This document shows, one piece after another, positions 1 through 9,046 of a DNA stretch of 50,033 bases. The translations under genes were made by a program, and so were the position numbers. The stretch covers positions 1-50,033 of the forward strand of contig WTFZ01000037.1 of NCBI GenBank assembly GCA_011523835.1. The letters run 5' to 3'. This DNA is from Synechococcus sp. CO36386bin_29. GTDB taxonomy: Bacteria; Cyanobacteriota; Cyanobacteriia; PCC-6307; Cyanobiaceae. The number at the start of each line of letters is the position of its first letter. Positions within the stretch are counted from its first letter, which is position 1. The notes under the pieces are model-generated. The model was not told the origin of the DNA. It searched no databases and saw only the letters and a list, made by a program, of their open reading frames with translations.

Positions 1-284
1 CGATGGACGTGGGTGTGTTGCGTGTTCGTGACGATGGTGGCTGGAAGTCCATCGCCCTCATGGGTGGCTTCGCGGAAGTGGATGCTGATGATGTAACCGT
101 TCTGGTCAATTCAGCAGAACTCGGCAGTTCCATTGATGCATCCACTGCTGAAGCTGACCTCCAGGCTGCCAAGACTGAAGTCACCAAAATGGAAGGTCAA
201 CCCGCATCTCCTGAAAAGGTGAAAGCTCAGCAGACCTTGGATCGTGCTCGTGCTCGTGTTCAGGCAGCCAAGAATCAGGATTGA
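1..284 (+). CDS. atpC: ATP synthase epsilon subunit, 3' part (5' end outside the window)
   Basis: This is the C-terminal part of the F1 epsilon subunit, the central-stalk regulator of the F-type ATP synthase. The frame is open to the left edge, so the gene begins outside. The visible part has the end of the beta-sandwich (GGFAEVDADDVTVLVNSAEL) followed by the Ala/Gln/Lys-rich C-terminal helical hairpin ending AAKNQD. In cyanobacteria epsilon normally follows the beta subunit gene in a two-gene operon, so beta is expected just upstream (inference). In chloroplast nomenclature this gene is atpE. A strong intrinsic terminator follows the stop within about 30 bases. Confidence 0.93.
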   Translation, partial: MDVGVLRVRDDGGWKSIALMGGFAEVDADDVTVLVNSAELGSSIDASTAEADLQAAKTEVTKMEGQPASPEKVKAQQTLDRARARVQAAKNQD

Positions 285-310
285 TTCATTCAATTCAATA
301 GACGACTTGA

Positions 311-340
311 AAGCCGGGGTTGATCATCCCCGGCTTTTTT
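311..340 (+). terminator. Rho-independent terminator after the epsilon gene
   Basis: A perfect 9-bp stem (AAGCCGGGG with CCCCGGCTT) with an 8-base loop runs directly into a T run at 335-340. It lies 26 bases after the atpC stop and should end the beta-epsilon transcript. Confidence 0.9.
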
Positions 341-356
341 ATGCCTGAACCCCGGC

Positions 357-388
357 ACAAAAAAAACGACCTGCCGAAGCAGATCGTT
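357..388 (-). terminator. Terminator of the PSRP-3 gene (reverse strand)
   Basis: Read on the reverse strand, a 10-bp stem with one mismatch (arms 365-374 and 379-388, loop 375-378) is followed by eight U residues (A run at 359-366). It sits about 25 bases beyond the PSRP-3 stop and back to back with the terminator of the converging atpC transcript. The 129 bases between the two genes hold only these two terminators. Confidence 0.8.
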
Positions 389-413
389 GTGGTCACCACA
401 TCGACAGGTTCGA

Positions 414-935
<522 letters not shown>

Positions 936-981
936 TTAAGGACAAACAACTAACCTACCAGCCTCTTCATCACCTCGGTTT

Positions 982-1755
982 CTGAACAACCTATCCACCT
1001 CCAGCCAGCTCCTGCTCTTCGATATTGACGGCGTGATTCGGGATGTGGCCGGGAGCTACCGCCGTGCTCTGCAAGCCACGGTTGAGCACTACAGCGGTTG
1101 GCGGCCCACCCCCGTGCAGATTGATGCCCTCAAAGGTGAAGGAAGTTGGAACAACGATTGGGATGCCAGCCTCGAGTTGCTGAGGAGACGTGGATCCTCC
1201 GTGCCGGAGCGACAGAAGCTGATCGAGGTTTTCAGTGGGTTTTATTTCGGCGGCAATCCTGAAGGAGACCCCGACAACTGGACTGGTTTCATCAACGACG
1301 AGCCCCTTCTCGTTGAGGCGTCTCTGTTTCAGACCATTCGCCAGCTTGGATGGACCTGGGGTTTTTTCAGCGGAGCTGAACCCCCGTCAGCTCGCTTCGT
1401 GCTGGAGCAGCGCCTGGGGCTGGAATCGCCCCCACTGCTGGCCATGGGGGATGCTCCCGATAAACCGGATCCAACAGGTTTGCTCCAACTCAGTGAAGTC
1501 CTGCTCACCGGCCGTGAGGTCACGACGGTGGCCTATCTCGGTGACACCGTGGCGGATGTTCACGCTGTGATCCGAGCCCGGGAAGCATGCCCGAGCAGAA
1601 ACTGGATCAGCCTGGCCATCGCCCCTCCCCACCTGCATCCCCTTGAGGAGCAGCGTCACTCCTATGAGCAGCAGTTGAGAGACGCCGGTGCTGACCACAT
1701 CCTGTCCAGCACGATGGCCGTGAGCGATTGGCTGCGATCGACGGCACAGCCCTGA
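982..1755 (+). CDS. HAD-superfamily hydrolase (TIGR01548-like) with a non-canonical start
   Basis: This is a haloacid-dehalogenase-type phosphatase of a family found in cyanobacteria. Motif I (LLLFDIDGVIRD) supplies the nucleophile and acid Asp residues at 1021-1023 and 1027-1029. The late motif (AYLGDTVADVHA) near the C-terminus is the acidic motif IV. The first ATG, GTG or TTG in this frame is GTG at 1033, after the catalytic DxD, so a protein starting there could not be active. The frame is open back to a stop at 937-939, and the only near-cognate start that keeps motif I with a leader is CTG at 982 (257 aa). The coordinates given assume CTG. The substrate is unknown. Confidence 0.72.
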   Translation: MNNLSTSSQLLLFDIDGVIRDVAGSYRRALQATVEHYSGWRPTPVQIDALKGEGSWNNDWDASLELLRRRGSSVPERQKLIEVFSGFYFGGNPEGDPDNWTGFINDEPLLVEASLFQTIRQLGWTWGFFSGAEPPSARFVLEQRLGLESPPLLAMGDAPDKPDPTGLLQLSEVLLTGREVTTVAYLGDTVADVHAVIRAREACPSRNWISLAIAPPHLHPLEEQRHSYEQQLRDAGADHILSSTMAVSDWLRSTAQP

Positions 1756-1797
1756 AGACACTGCCAACGTGTGGCATGGAACTAGCCAAGGGCGTTC

Positions 1798-2967
1798 ATG
1801 ATCAGTCGTTGGAAGCTCTCCACCCCGGTCGGGGAGAACCTCAAGGCGCTGTCGACCCTCGGCCTTGGTGGTGGTGTTCTCACCCTGCTCAGTTTCAGCG
1901 GAGTGCTGGAGTGGCTGCTGGCTAGCGATGCCGGCCTGATCATTGCTGGGCTCTTGATCTTGGGAGCCGTTGTGGTGCTGCTCTCCAAGCAAGTGGCCAA
2001 TCAGGCCGAACTGCTGGCGGAGGCACTCGGCGAGCCCTACGGGACCCTGGTGCTCACAGGGTCTGTGATCGTGATCGAGCTGGCCCTCATCGGCAGCACG
2101 ATGATCACCGGCGAACAGAACCCCACGCTCGCTCGTGACTCGATGTTCTCGGTGCTGATGATCGCCCTAACCGGCATCACCGGGTTATGCATGGCGCTCA
2201 CCTCGAGGCAATCGCAGCAGAAGCTGGAATCCGACGAAGCCATGAGCGAGGACGATCTCGCAGCTCCGAACATGGCAGGATCCATGGTTTTTTACAACCT
2301 CATCAGCACGATGAGCGTGGTCGTCCTCATCATCCCCAACTTCAGCACCGACTCTCCAGAAGGTGAGTTCAGCTTGCCGATCGAGGTCGTGCTGTCCGTG
2401 GTCGCCGTAGGCGTGTACGTGATCTTCCTGATCAACCAGATGGGGCCTTACCGCTGTTTCTTCATGGATGCGCAGGATGGAGCGGCCCTCAACAGCGGAA
2501 ACACCCCTGGGAACCTCAACGAGAAGCACAGACCCTGGCGGGCGGGCGGCCTGCTGGTCGCCAGTCTCGGAGTGGTGGTGCTGATTGCTGAGTCCATGGG
2601 TCAGCTGATCGAGCGGGGTGTGAACGAGCTGCAACTCCCTGGAGCTCTGGCTGGAATCCTCGTGGCCATGCTGATCCTGATTCCGGAGGCGCTGAACGCG
2701 ATCCAGGCCACGCGCCGCGGCCAGCTGCAGCGGGCCCTCAACACCCTCTTCGGATCGGTTTTGGCCACGATCAGCCTCACCGTTCCGGCGGTGCTCATCA
2801 TCGGTCAGCTCATCGGCTCTGAGGTGATTCTTGGTCTCGAACCCGCCTCCATGGTGCTGCTCGGCCTCACCCTGTTTCTGCTTCGCCCCCATCCGAAGGT
2901 GCTTGGGAGCGAAGGGCTGATGCTGCTCGTGGTGTTCCTGTTCTGGCTGATGCTGGATCTGGTTTGA
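1798..2967 (+). CDS. ChaA-like calcium/proton antiporter
   Basis: The 389-aa integral membrane protein has about ten to eleven hydrophobic segments and belongs to the CaCA (Ca2+:cation antiporter) superfamily, closest in pattern to ChaA. The first repeat carries GEPYGTLVLTGSVIVIE (78-94) and NPTLARDSMF (108-117). The second carries a matching acidic helix (LIPEALNAIQATRRGQ) near 295-310. The conserved Glu residues in the two repeats are the expected cation-binding positions. An acidic cytosolic loop (ESDEAMSEDD) separates the first helices from the middle ones. It likely exports Ca2+ or Na+/K+ in exchange for protons. It ends two bases from the converging pepP stop. Confidence 0.85.
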   Translation: MISRWKLSTPVGENLKALSTLGLGGGVLTLLSFSGVLEWLLASDAGLIIAGLLILGAVVVLLSKQVANQAELLAEALGEPYGTLVLTGSVIVIELALIGSTMITGEQNPTLARDSMFSVLMIALTGITGLCMALTSRQSQQKLESDEAMSEDDLAAPNMAGSMVFYNLISTMSVVVLIIPNFSTDSPEGEFSLPIEVVLSVVAVGVYVIFLINQMGPYRCFFMDAQDGAALNSGNTPGNLNEKHRPWRAGGLLVASLGVVVLIAESMGQLIERGVNELQLPGALAGILVAMLILIPEALNAIQATRRGQLQRALNTLFGSVLATISLTVPAVLIIGQLIGSEVILGLEPASMVLLGLTLFLLRPHPKVLGSEGLMLLVVFLFWLMLDLV

Positions 2968-2969
2968 AG

Positions 2970-4322
2970 TCAGCGCTCCATGGCCTGCACCGACTTGAGG
3001 GCGTTGGCGCTGAGCACTTCATGGCCTTCGGGAACCTCGTCTGAATTCATCACAGCCACATCGTCCTCAATGCGGATGCCGATGCCCTTCCAGCGCTCAT
3101 CGATGCTGGGTTGTCCATCAGGAACCGGCAGACGATCGCTCACATAGAGCCCGGGCTCCACGGTGAGCACCATGCCGGGTTCCAGCTCCACGTGGTGCTC
3201 GCCAAGCCGGTAAGCACCGACATCGTGAACATCCAGTCCGAGCCAATGGCCGGTGCGGTGCATGTAGAGATGGCGATACGCGCCCTGTTCAATCAGGCCA
3301 TCCACATCCCCCCGCAGGAGACCGAGGCTCACCAAGCCCTCGACCAGAACGCGAACGGCCGTGTCGTGCACACCCTCAGCAGTCTGACCAGGCCGCACAC
3401 TGTCGATCGCGGACTGCTGCGCAGCAAGCACAAGGCTGTAGAGCTCACGTTGCTCGCCGCTGAAGCGACCATTGACCGGGAACGTCCGCGTGATGTCGCC
3501 GTTGTAGTAATCCGGCAGTGAGCAGCCGGCATCGATCAGCAGAAGATCGCCGTCCTGAAGCACGGCGTTGTTCTCGATGTAATGGAGTACGCAGGCGTTA
3601 TCCCCCCCCGCCACGATCGATCCATAGGCCACACCACGGGCCCCTTGATCGAGGAAGTGCTCTTCGATCAAGGCCTGAACCTGTCGTTCGCGCATCCCGG
3701 GTTTCACAACGGAACGGGCCAGCTCATGGGCGGAGGCCGAAATCCGACCGGCCTCGCGCAGACGCTCCAGCTCCGCCGGCTCCTTGCGCAGGCGCATGCG
3801 ATGGAGCAAGGAACAGGGCGCCAGCAGGGCCAAGGCCGCGCTGCCGGTTCGCGAGGCACGATCGAGCTGCCCGGCCCAGGCGGCAACCACCAACGGCTCA
3901 ATGGCGGGATGGCGACCGACGCGGAAGGCGATTCCCTCAGCGCCGTTCAGATAGTCAGGAAGTCGCTCCTCAAGCTCAGAGCGAGGGTGGGCGATATCGG
4001 CACCGAAACACTCCACGGCTCCTTCACACCCCCAACGACGGCCGGTCCAGACCTCAGCGGCTGGTTCGCGAGGGTTCACAAACAGCACAAACCGTTCCCC
4101 CTCCGGCCGATGGGGCAGCAACAGGGCCACCGCATCGGGCTCATCAAAACCGGTCAGGTACCAGAAATCGCTGTCCTGACGGAACGGCCATTCCGTATCG
4201 GCATGATGGGTGACCAGGGTGGCTGCGGGAATCACCGCAGCAGCGCCTCCCAGATCTTGCATGAATCGCTCACGACGATCCGCATGACAAGCAACATCAA
4301 TGAGGGGGGTGCATTCAGCCAC
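2970..4322 (-). CDS. pepP: Xaa-Pro aminopeptidase (peptidase M24B)
   Basis: This is a metallo-aminopeptidase removing N-terminal residues before proline. The N-terminal creatinase-type domain has the typical HHADTEWPFRQDSDFWYLTG stretch. The C-terminal pita-bread domain shows the metal ligands in order: LLLIDAGCSLPDYYNGDITR (two Asp), HRTGHWLGLDVHDVG (His), LTVEPGLYV (Glu) and GIRIEDDVAV (Glu). The frame opens at an ATG at 4364, only 11 bases from the divergent gene. GTG at 4322 (450 aa), just before CTPLIDVACHADRRERF, fits the family N-terminus better and leaves room for a promoter, so it is preferred. Confidence 0.92.
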   Translation of the reverse strand: MAECTPLIDVACHADRRERFMQDLGGAAAVIPAATLVTHHADTEWPFRQDSDFWYLTGFDEPDAVALLLPHRPEGERFVLFVNPREPAAEVWTGRRWGCEGAVECFGADIAHPRSELEERLPDYLNGAEGIAFRVGRHPAIEPLVVAAWAGQLDRASRTGSAALALLAPCSLLHRMRLRKEPAELERLREAGRISASAHELARSVVKPGMRERQVQALIEEHFLDQGARGVAYGSIVAGGDNACVLHYIENNAVLQDGDLLLIDAGCSLPDYYNGDITRTFPVNGRFSGEQRELYSLVLAAQQSAIDSVRPGQTAEGVHDTAVRVLVEGLVSLGLLRGDVDGLIEQGAYRHLYMHRTGHWLGLDVHDVGAYRLGEHHVELEPGMVLTVEPGLYVSDRLPVPDGQPSIDERWKGIGIRIEDDVAVMNSDEVPEGHEVLSANALKSVQAMER

Positions 4323-4375
4323 GAAAGAGACAGGTCGCCGAGTAACCGTCAGGATGGCAGGCAAAGCGCACCCCC

Positions 4376-5386
4376 ATGACCTCCGACCTGCTGATCCTGC
4401 TGATCCTGGTGGTGGTGGTGCTGGCGGGTTCAGCTCTCTGCTCGGGTGTGGAGGCCGCTCTGCTCACGGTCAATCCCATCCGTGTCCATGAGCTCGCCGC
4501 CCGCCCGCGACCAATCGCTGGTGCCCGCAGACTTGCGCAGCTGCGACAGCGCTTGGGACGCACCCTGTCGGTGCTGGTGATCGCCAACAACGGCTTCAAC
4601 ATCTTCGGCAGCCTGATGCTTGGGGGCTATGCCGCCTGGCTGTTCAAACGCATGGACAGCAGCAATGTGGCGCTGCCTCTGTTTTCCATCAGTCTCACCG
4701 TTCTGGTGATCCTGCTTGGCGAGATCCTGCCCAAAGCGATCGGTAGTCGCCTGGCTCTGCCAGTGGCTCTGGCCAGTGCCCCGGTGCTGCACTGGCTGGG
4801 CGTCATGATGCGCCCCCTGGTTCTGCTGCTCGAACGACTGCTGCCGGCCATCACGGAAGAGAGCGAGATCAGCACCGACGAGGAAGAGATACGGCTTCTC
4901 GCCAGGCTTGGTTCTCAGAAAGGACAGATCGAAGCGGATGAGGCCGCCATGATCGCCAAGGTGTTCCAGCTCAACGATCTCACCGCCCGCGATCTGATGA
5001 TCCCGCGGGTGGCAGCGCCCACCCTGGATGGGGCCACCCGCCTGGATGAACTGCGGGGCGCGCTGATCGACAATGAAGCCCAGTGGTGGGTGGTGCTCGG
5101 CGACGCAGTGGACAAGGTTCTGGGGGTGGCCAACCGCGACAGTCTTCTGAGCGCGCTGGTTCAAAACCGCGGTCAGCTCACCCCTTTGGATCTGAGCGAA
5201 CCCGCAGAATTCGTACCGGAGATGATCCGCGCTGATCGACTGCTGACTGCGTTTCGTCGTGACAATGCCGGCGTGCGCGTCGTGGTGGATGAATTCGGTG
5301 GCTTCGTCGGTGTGATCGGTCCCGATGCCGTCTTGGCCGTCCTGGCTGGGTGGTGGCGCAAGGGCGGAGGAAGCGGTTCCCCATGA
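4376..5386 (+). CDS. CNNM/CorC-type membrane protein (DUF21 plus CBS pair)
   Basis: The 336-aa protein has an N-terminal DUF21 membrane domain of three to four helices (about 1-165) with the family motifs NNGFNIFGS (71-79) and GEILPKAIGSRLA (115-127). A cytosolic region follows with LTARDLMIPRV, the usual entry into a CBS-domain pair (about 200-330). Relatives transport or regulate divalent cations, chiefly Mg2+ or Co2+; older annotations say hemolysin. The C-terminal CorC/HlyC domain seen in longer homologues is missing. The gene starts an operon: its stop overlaps the start of the downstream GTPase as ATGA. Confidence 0.85.
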   Translation: MTSDLLILLILVVVVLAGSALCSGVEAALLTVNPIRVHELAARPRPIAGARRLAQLRQRLGRTLSVLVIANNGFNIFGSLMLGGYAAWLFKRMDSSNVALPLFSISLTVLVILLGEILPKAIGSRLALPVALASAPVLHWLGVMMRPLVLLLERLLPAITEESEISTDEEEIRLLARLGSQKGQIEADEAAMIAKVFQLNDLTARDLMIPRVAAPTLDGATRLDELRGALIDNEAQWWVVLGDAVDKVLGVANRDSLLSALVQNRGQLTPLDLSEPAEFVPEMIRADRLLTAFRRDNAGVRVVVDEFGGFVGVIGPDAVLAVLAGWWRKGGGSGSP

Positions 5387-6699
5387 CCACCCCCACCGCG
5401 ATGGCATCCAAGGCGACAGTGTTGCGGCTGTGGAAAGACCAGCTCAACCTGACGCCCCGTGAGCGAGGGCTGCTAAGCGGTGCTCTCATCACGCTGGACC
5501 ACCAGCTCAAGCGACTGGAGCAAAGCCGGCTTCGCATCGCCGTGTTCGGCCGGGTCGGTGTCGGCAAGTCGAGCTTGGTCAACGCCCTCGTGGGCCAGTC
5601 ACTGATGGCCACAGACGTGGCCCATGGCTGCACAAGGCAACAGCAGAGCACTCCCTGGCCCAAGCCAGTCCCAGGCCTGCAAGCCGTCGACCTGGTGGAC
5701 ACACCGGGAATCGATGAGGTCGACGGTCCAGCCCGAGCCCGCCTTGCCGGACGGGTGGCCATGAACGCCGATCTCGTGTTGCTGGTGCTGGATGGGGATA
5801 TCACCCAGGTTGAGCTCGATGCCCTCGCCACCCTTCAGGACAAAGGAAAACCGGTGAGCATCGTTTTGAATCGCAGCGACTGCTGGCCAGCCGAAGAGCT
5901 TGTCCCACTGCTCGCCAGTATCCAGTGCCGCCTGCCGGAAGGACTGCCCAAGCCGGTTGTTGTGGCGGCGGCGCCACGGCAGGCTGTGCAGCTCAGCGAC
6001 GGACGCATCCGTAGCCGGCAGCAGCCGGCTGACGTGGCGTGTCTGGAGACCCACCTCACAGCATTGCTGGCTGAGCACGGCGAGAGCCTGCTGCTTTTGA
6101 ACAGCCTGCGCCAGGCAACGCGCATTCAGCAGCAGCTCGAAACGGGCCGACTGCAGCGCCGCCGCCGTGAAGCGCAGGGGCTGATCGGACGCTACGCCGC
6201 GCTCAAAGCAGCGGCACTTGCTGCCAACCCCTTGCTGCTGCTGGATCTTGCCGGCGGGATGGCCTGTGATGCCGCCTTGGTGAGCCAGCTGTGTGCGCTG
6301 TACGACCTTCCGCTGGGAGGCCCCGCTGCCCGTCGTCTTCTCCGTCAGCTCGGTGGTCAGAACGCCCTGATCGGTGGGGCCCAGCTGGGGTTGCAAATGA
6401 GTCTGGGAGTGATTCGCCAGCTGCTCCTGCTGGCGGCTCCCTTCAGTGCAGGACTCACGTTGGCGCCGGCGGCCCCGGTCGCGGTGGCTCAAGCGGCTCT
6501 GGCGGTCCACACCACCCGCCGCACCGGCCGGATGACGGCCCGCTGGCTTCTGGAAGAACGCGGCCGTGGTCGCCGCAACCAACCGATTCCCATCAGCCTG
6601 ATGCGCCGTCTCTCCCGCACCGATCGGGGCCTGGGCGGATTGATGCATCGCTGGCCGGATGTTCCAAAGCGGCCGACGCTTAACTCACTGCTGCCATGA
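5383..6699 (+). CDS. Era-like GTPase with C-terminal DUF697-like membrane region
   Basis: This 438-aa P-loop GTPase has G1 GRVGVGKSS (56-64), G3 DTPG (106-109) and G4 NRSD (163-166, instead of the usual NKxD). The C-terminal third is Ala/Leu-rich and hydrophobic, resembling the DUF697 region of cyanobacterial and plastid GTPases that associate with membranes. Its ATG overlaps the stop of the CNNM-type gene by four bases, and its own stop overlaps nadD the same way, so the three genes should be translationally coupled. The cellular role is not established. An in-frame GTG lies upstream at 5350, but the coupled ATG is the better start. Confidence 0.82.
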   Translation: MTTPTAMASKATVLRLWKDQLNLTPRERGLLSGALITLDHQLKRLEQSRLRIAVFGRVGVGKSSLVNALVGQSLMATDVAHGCTRQQQSTPWPKPVPGLQAVDLVDTPGIDEVDGPARARLAGRVAMNADLVLLVLDGDITQVELDALATLQDKGKPVSIVLNRSDCWPAEELVPLLASIQCRLPEGLPKPVVVAAAPRQAVQLSDGRIRSRQQPADVACLETHLTALLAEHGESLLLLNSLRQATRIQQQLETGRLQRRRREAQGLIGRYAALKAAALAANPLLLLDLAGGMACDAALVSQLCALYDLPLGGPAARRLLRQLGGQNALIGGAQLGLQMSLGVIRQLLLLAAPFSAGLTLAPAAPVAVAQAALAVHTTRRTGRMTARWLLEERGRGRRNQPIPISLMRRLSRTDRGLGGLMHRWPDVPKRPTLNSLLP

Positions 6700-7277
6700 A
6701 CAGAGACTCGATCGCACTGCTGGGCACCAGCGCGGATCCGCCCACCCTTGGACATCAGGCCCTCCTGCAAGGACTACTCGGCGAGTTCCAGCGCGTGGTG
6801 ACGTGGGCCAGTGACAACCCATCCAAGCGCCACGGTGCAGAACTCAAGCAGCGCAGCGACCTGCTGGGTTGTGTCGTTCAGACCATCGGCAACCCACGCC
6901 TGGAACTGGCCCAGGACCTCAGCAGTCCCTATGCCATCACCACCCTGGAACGCGCGCGACAGCGCTGGCCTGAATCCCCTTTGTGCTTTGTCGTTGGCAG
7001 CGATCTGGCCACGCAGATCCCGCGTTGGAAACACTGCGAGCAGTGGCTCGGTCTCTGTGAACTGGGCATTGTTCCGCGCAAAGGCTGGCCCTTGCAGGCC
7101 GATGACGTCCAAACCCTCGAAGGCCTCGGTGCCCGCCCAAGAATTCTGTCCCTCGACATCCCAGCCACCGCCAGCTCCGCCGTGCGCCAAGCCACAGGGG
7201 ATGATCAAATTCCCGACACGCTCTGGCCTCTGCTGTTGGAGCACAATCTTTACGGCTTCCACTCCTCTTCCGCCTGA
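6696..7277 (+). CDS. nadD: Nicotinate-nucleotide adenylyltransferase-like protein
   Basis: The 193-aa nucleotidyltransferase-fold protein would adenylate nicotinate mononucleotide to deamido-NAD. The signature GTSADPPTLGH (10-20) corresponds to GGxFDPxHxGH of NadD with a degenerate first half. LCFVVGSDLATQIPRWK and SAVRQ near the C-terminus match the family's core GxDL..W and the SSxxR-like motif (here SSAVR). It lies between a GTPase (ATGA overlap) and nadE, the next enzyme in the pathway, which strongly supports the assignment. Confidence 0.88.
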   Translation: MNRDSIALLGTSADPPTLGHQALLQGLLGEFQRVVTWASDNPSKRHGAELKQRSDLLGCVVQTIGNPRLELAQDLSSPYAITTLERARQRWPESPLCFVVGSDLATQIPRWKHCEQWLGLCELGIVPRKGWPLQADDVQTLEGLGARPRILSLDIPATASSAVRQATGDDQIPDTLWPLLLEHNLYGFHSSSA

Positions 7278-7283
7278 GTGCTG

Positions 7284-9017
7284 ATGCGTATCGCCCTGGC
7301 CCAGATCAATCCGGTGGTGGGCGACCTTCTGGGGAATGCCGATCGCATTCACGCGGCCTTGGCCGCCACCGAGGTCAACGGCAAGGTCTCTGCAGACCTG
7401 CTGGTGACACCGGAGCTATCCCTCTGGGGCTATCCACCAAGGGATCTACTCTTCAGCGCCGCTCACCTGGAGCAGCAGCAACAGGCCCTCAACCAGCTGC
7501 AGCAACGCTTGCACGCCGAACACTTGGATGTGGCCCTCCTCGTTGGAGTAGCGGAGGTGGCCCCAGACCAGCAACACCCCCGGCTCTTCAACGCCATGGC
7601 TCTGGTGCGGGCGACGGGATGGCAGGTCGTCGCCCGCAAGCAGCTGTTACCCAGCTACGACGTCTTCGACGAAACCCGATACTTCCGCGCCAGCAGCAGT
7701 CCGTCCACCCTCAGCCTGCGCGTGAACAACCATGAGTGGCGCCTGGGCCTCACCATCTGCGAAGACCTCTGGGTGGATGCGGAGCTCCATGGGCAACGCC
7801 TGGTGGGCCCGGATCCCATCGCCAGCTTGATTCCCGAACGCCTTGATGCCTTGATCAACTGCTCGGCATCCCCGTTCAGCAGGAGAAAGGGCACCCTCCG
7901 CCATGAGCTGGCGGCCCGTGCCGCTGAACGCCTGCAGTGTCCTGTGGTGTACGTGAATCAAATGGGGGGGAACGATGAGCTGATCTTCGATGGCGCCAGC
8001 TTCGTCATGGCTCCCGGAGACGACACCCCGCTGCTTCAACTGCCCGAATTCGCCGTCAGCACAGCGGTCTGGACGGCCGCATCACCCACTGACCGGCAAG
8101 AGCAGCCCAGCCGCGCGCATCAACAAGCGAACGCCCAAGACGACAACCTCGAGGCGCTGTTCCGAGGCCTGGTGACCGGGGTCAAGGACTACGCGACCAA
8201 GTGCGGATTCAAGGCGGCGCTGCTCGGACTAAGCGGCGGCATCGATTCGGCCTTGGTGGCGGTGATCGCGGCCGCTGCTCTGGGACCTGAACACGTGCAG
8301 AGCCTGCTGATGCCCTCTCCCTGGAGCTCTTCGGGATCGATCGAAGATGCACTGGCCCTGGCGGCACGCCTGAGGATCTCTTCAAGGATCGTGCCGATTC
8401 AGACCCTGATGGAGGGCTTTGAAGCCACGCTCACACCAGCGCTGAACGCAGAGCCCTCAGGCATCACAGCTGAAAATCTGCAATCACGCATCCGCGGAAC
8501 CCTGCTGATGGCGATGGCCAATCAGCAGGGCCAGCTGCTGCTCTCCACGGGCAACAAATCCGAACTGGCCGTGGGCTATTGCACCCTCTATGGCGACATG
8601 AACGGCGGCTTGGCGGTCATTGGCGATCTCTACAAATCAACGGTGTTCGCTCTCTGCCATTGGCTCGACAGCCCGGATGCTGGTGCCTGTCGATCCGAAC
8701 TGGGGCTGGGGGTTTCTGGGCCATTGATCGGCCAGGCCATTCTCGAAAAACCCCCGAGCGCCGAACTGCGGCCAGACCAGAAAGACAGTGACTCCCTGCC
8801 TGACTACGAACGGCTGGACCCCTTGCTCATGGATCTGATCGAACAGCGGATGAGTGGCGAGCAGCTGATCGGTGCCGGGCATGATCCCGACGATGTGAAG
8901 CGCATTGAACGGTTGTTCCGTCGAGCTGAATTCAAGCGGCGACAGGCCCCTCCGCTTCTGAAAGTGAGCAACCAGGCGTTTGGCAGTGGCTGGCGGCTGC
9001 CGATTGCAGCCATCTGA
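7284..9017 (+). CDS. nadE: Glutamine-dependent NAD+ synthetase
   Basis: The 577-aa two-domain enzyme converts deamido-NAD to NAD+ using glutamine. The N-terminal nitrilase-type glutaminase domain shows the catalytic triad: Glu44 in TPELSLWGY, Lys119 in ARKQLLPSYD and Cys159 in LTICEDLW. The C-terminal synthetase domain has the ATP pyrophosphatase loop LGLSGGIDSAL (SGGIDS at 317-322) and later STGNKSELAVGYCTLYGDM. A GTG two codons upstream (7278) is an alternative start; ATG at 7284 begins directly with the family's MRIALAQINPVVGD. It follows nadD by six bases. Confidence 0.96.
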   Translation: MRIALAQINPVVGDLLGNADRIHAALAATEVNGKVSADLLVTPELSLWGYPPRDLLFSAAHLEQQQQALNQLQQRLHAEHLDVALLVGVAEVAPDQQHPRLFNAMALVRATGWQVVARKQLLPSYDVFDETRYFRASSSPSTLSLRVNNHEWRLGLTICEDLWVDAELHGQRLVGPDPIASLIPERLDALINCSASPFSRRKGTLRHELAARAAERLQCPVVYVNQMGGNDELIFDGASFVMAPGDDTPLLQLPEFAVSTAVWTAASPTDRQEQPSRAHQQANAQDDNLEALFRGLVTGVKDYATKCGFKAALLGLSGGIDSALVAVIAAAALGPEHVQSLLMPSPWSSSGSIEDALALAARLRISSRIVPIQTLMEGFEATLTPALNAEPSGITAENLQSRIRGTLLMAMANQQGQLLLSTGNKSELAVGYCTLYGDMNGGLAVIGDLYKSTVFALCHWLDSPDAGACRSELGLGVSGPLIGQAILEKPPSAELRPDQKDSDSLPDYERLDPLLMDLIEQRMSGEQLIGAGHDPDDVKRIERLFRRAEFKRRQAPPLLKVSNQAFGSGWRLPIAAI

Positions 9018-9046
9018 GCCAGATTGAGAAGACGACTCTGCCTTCC

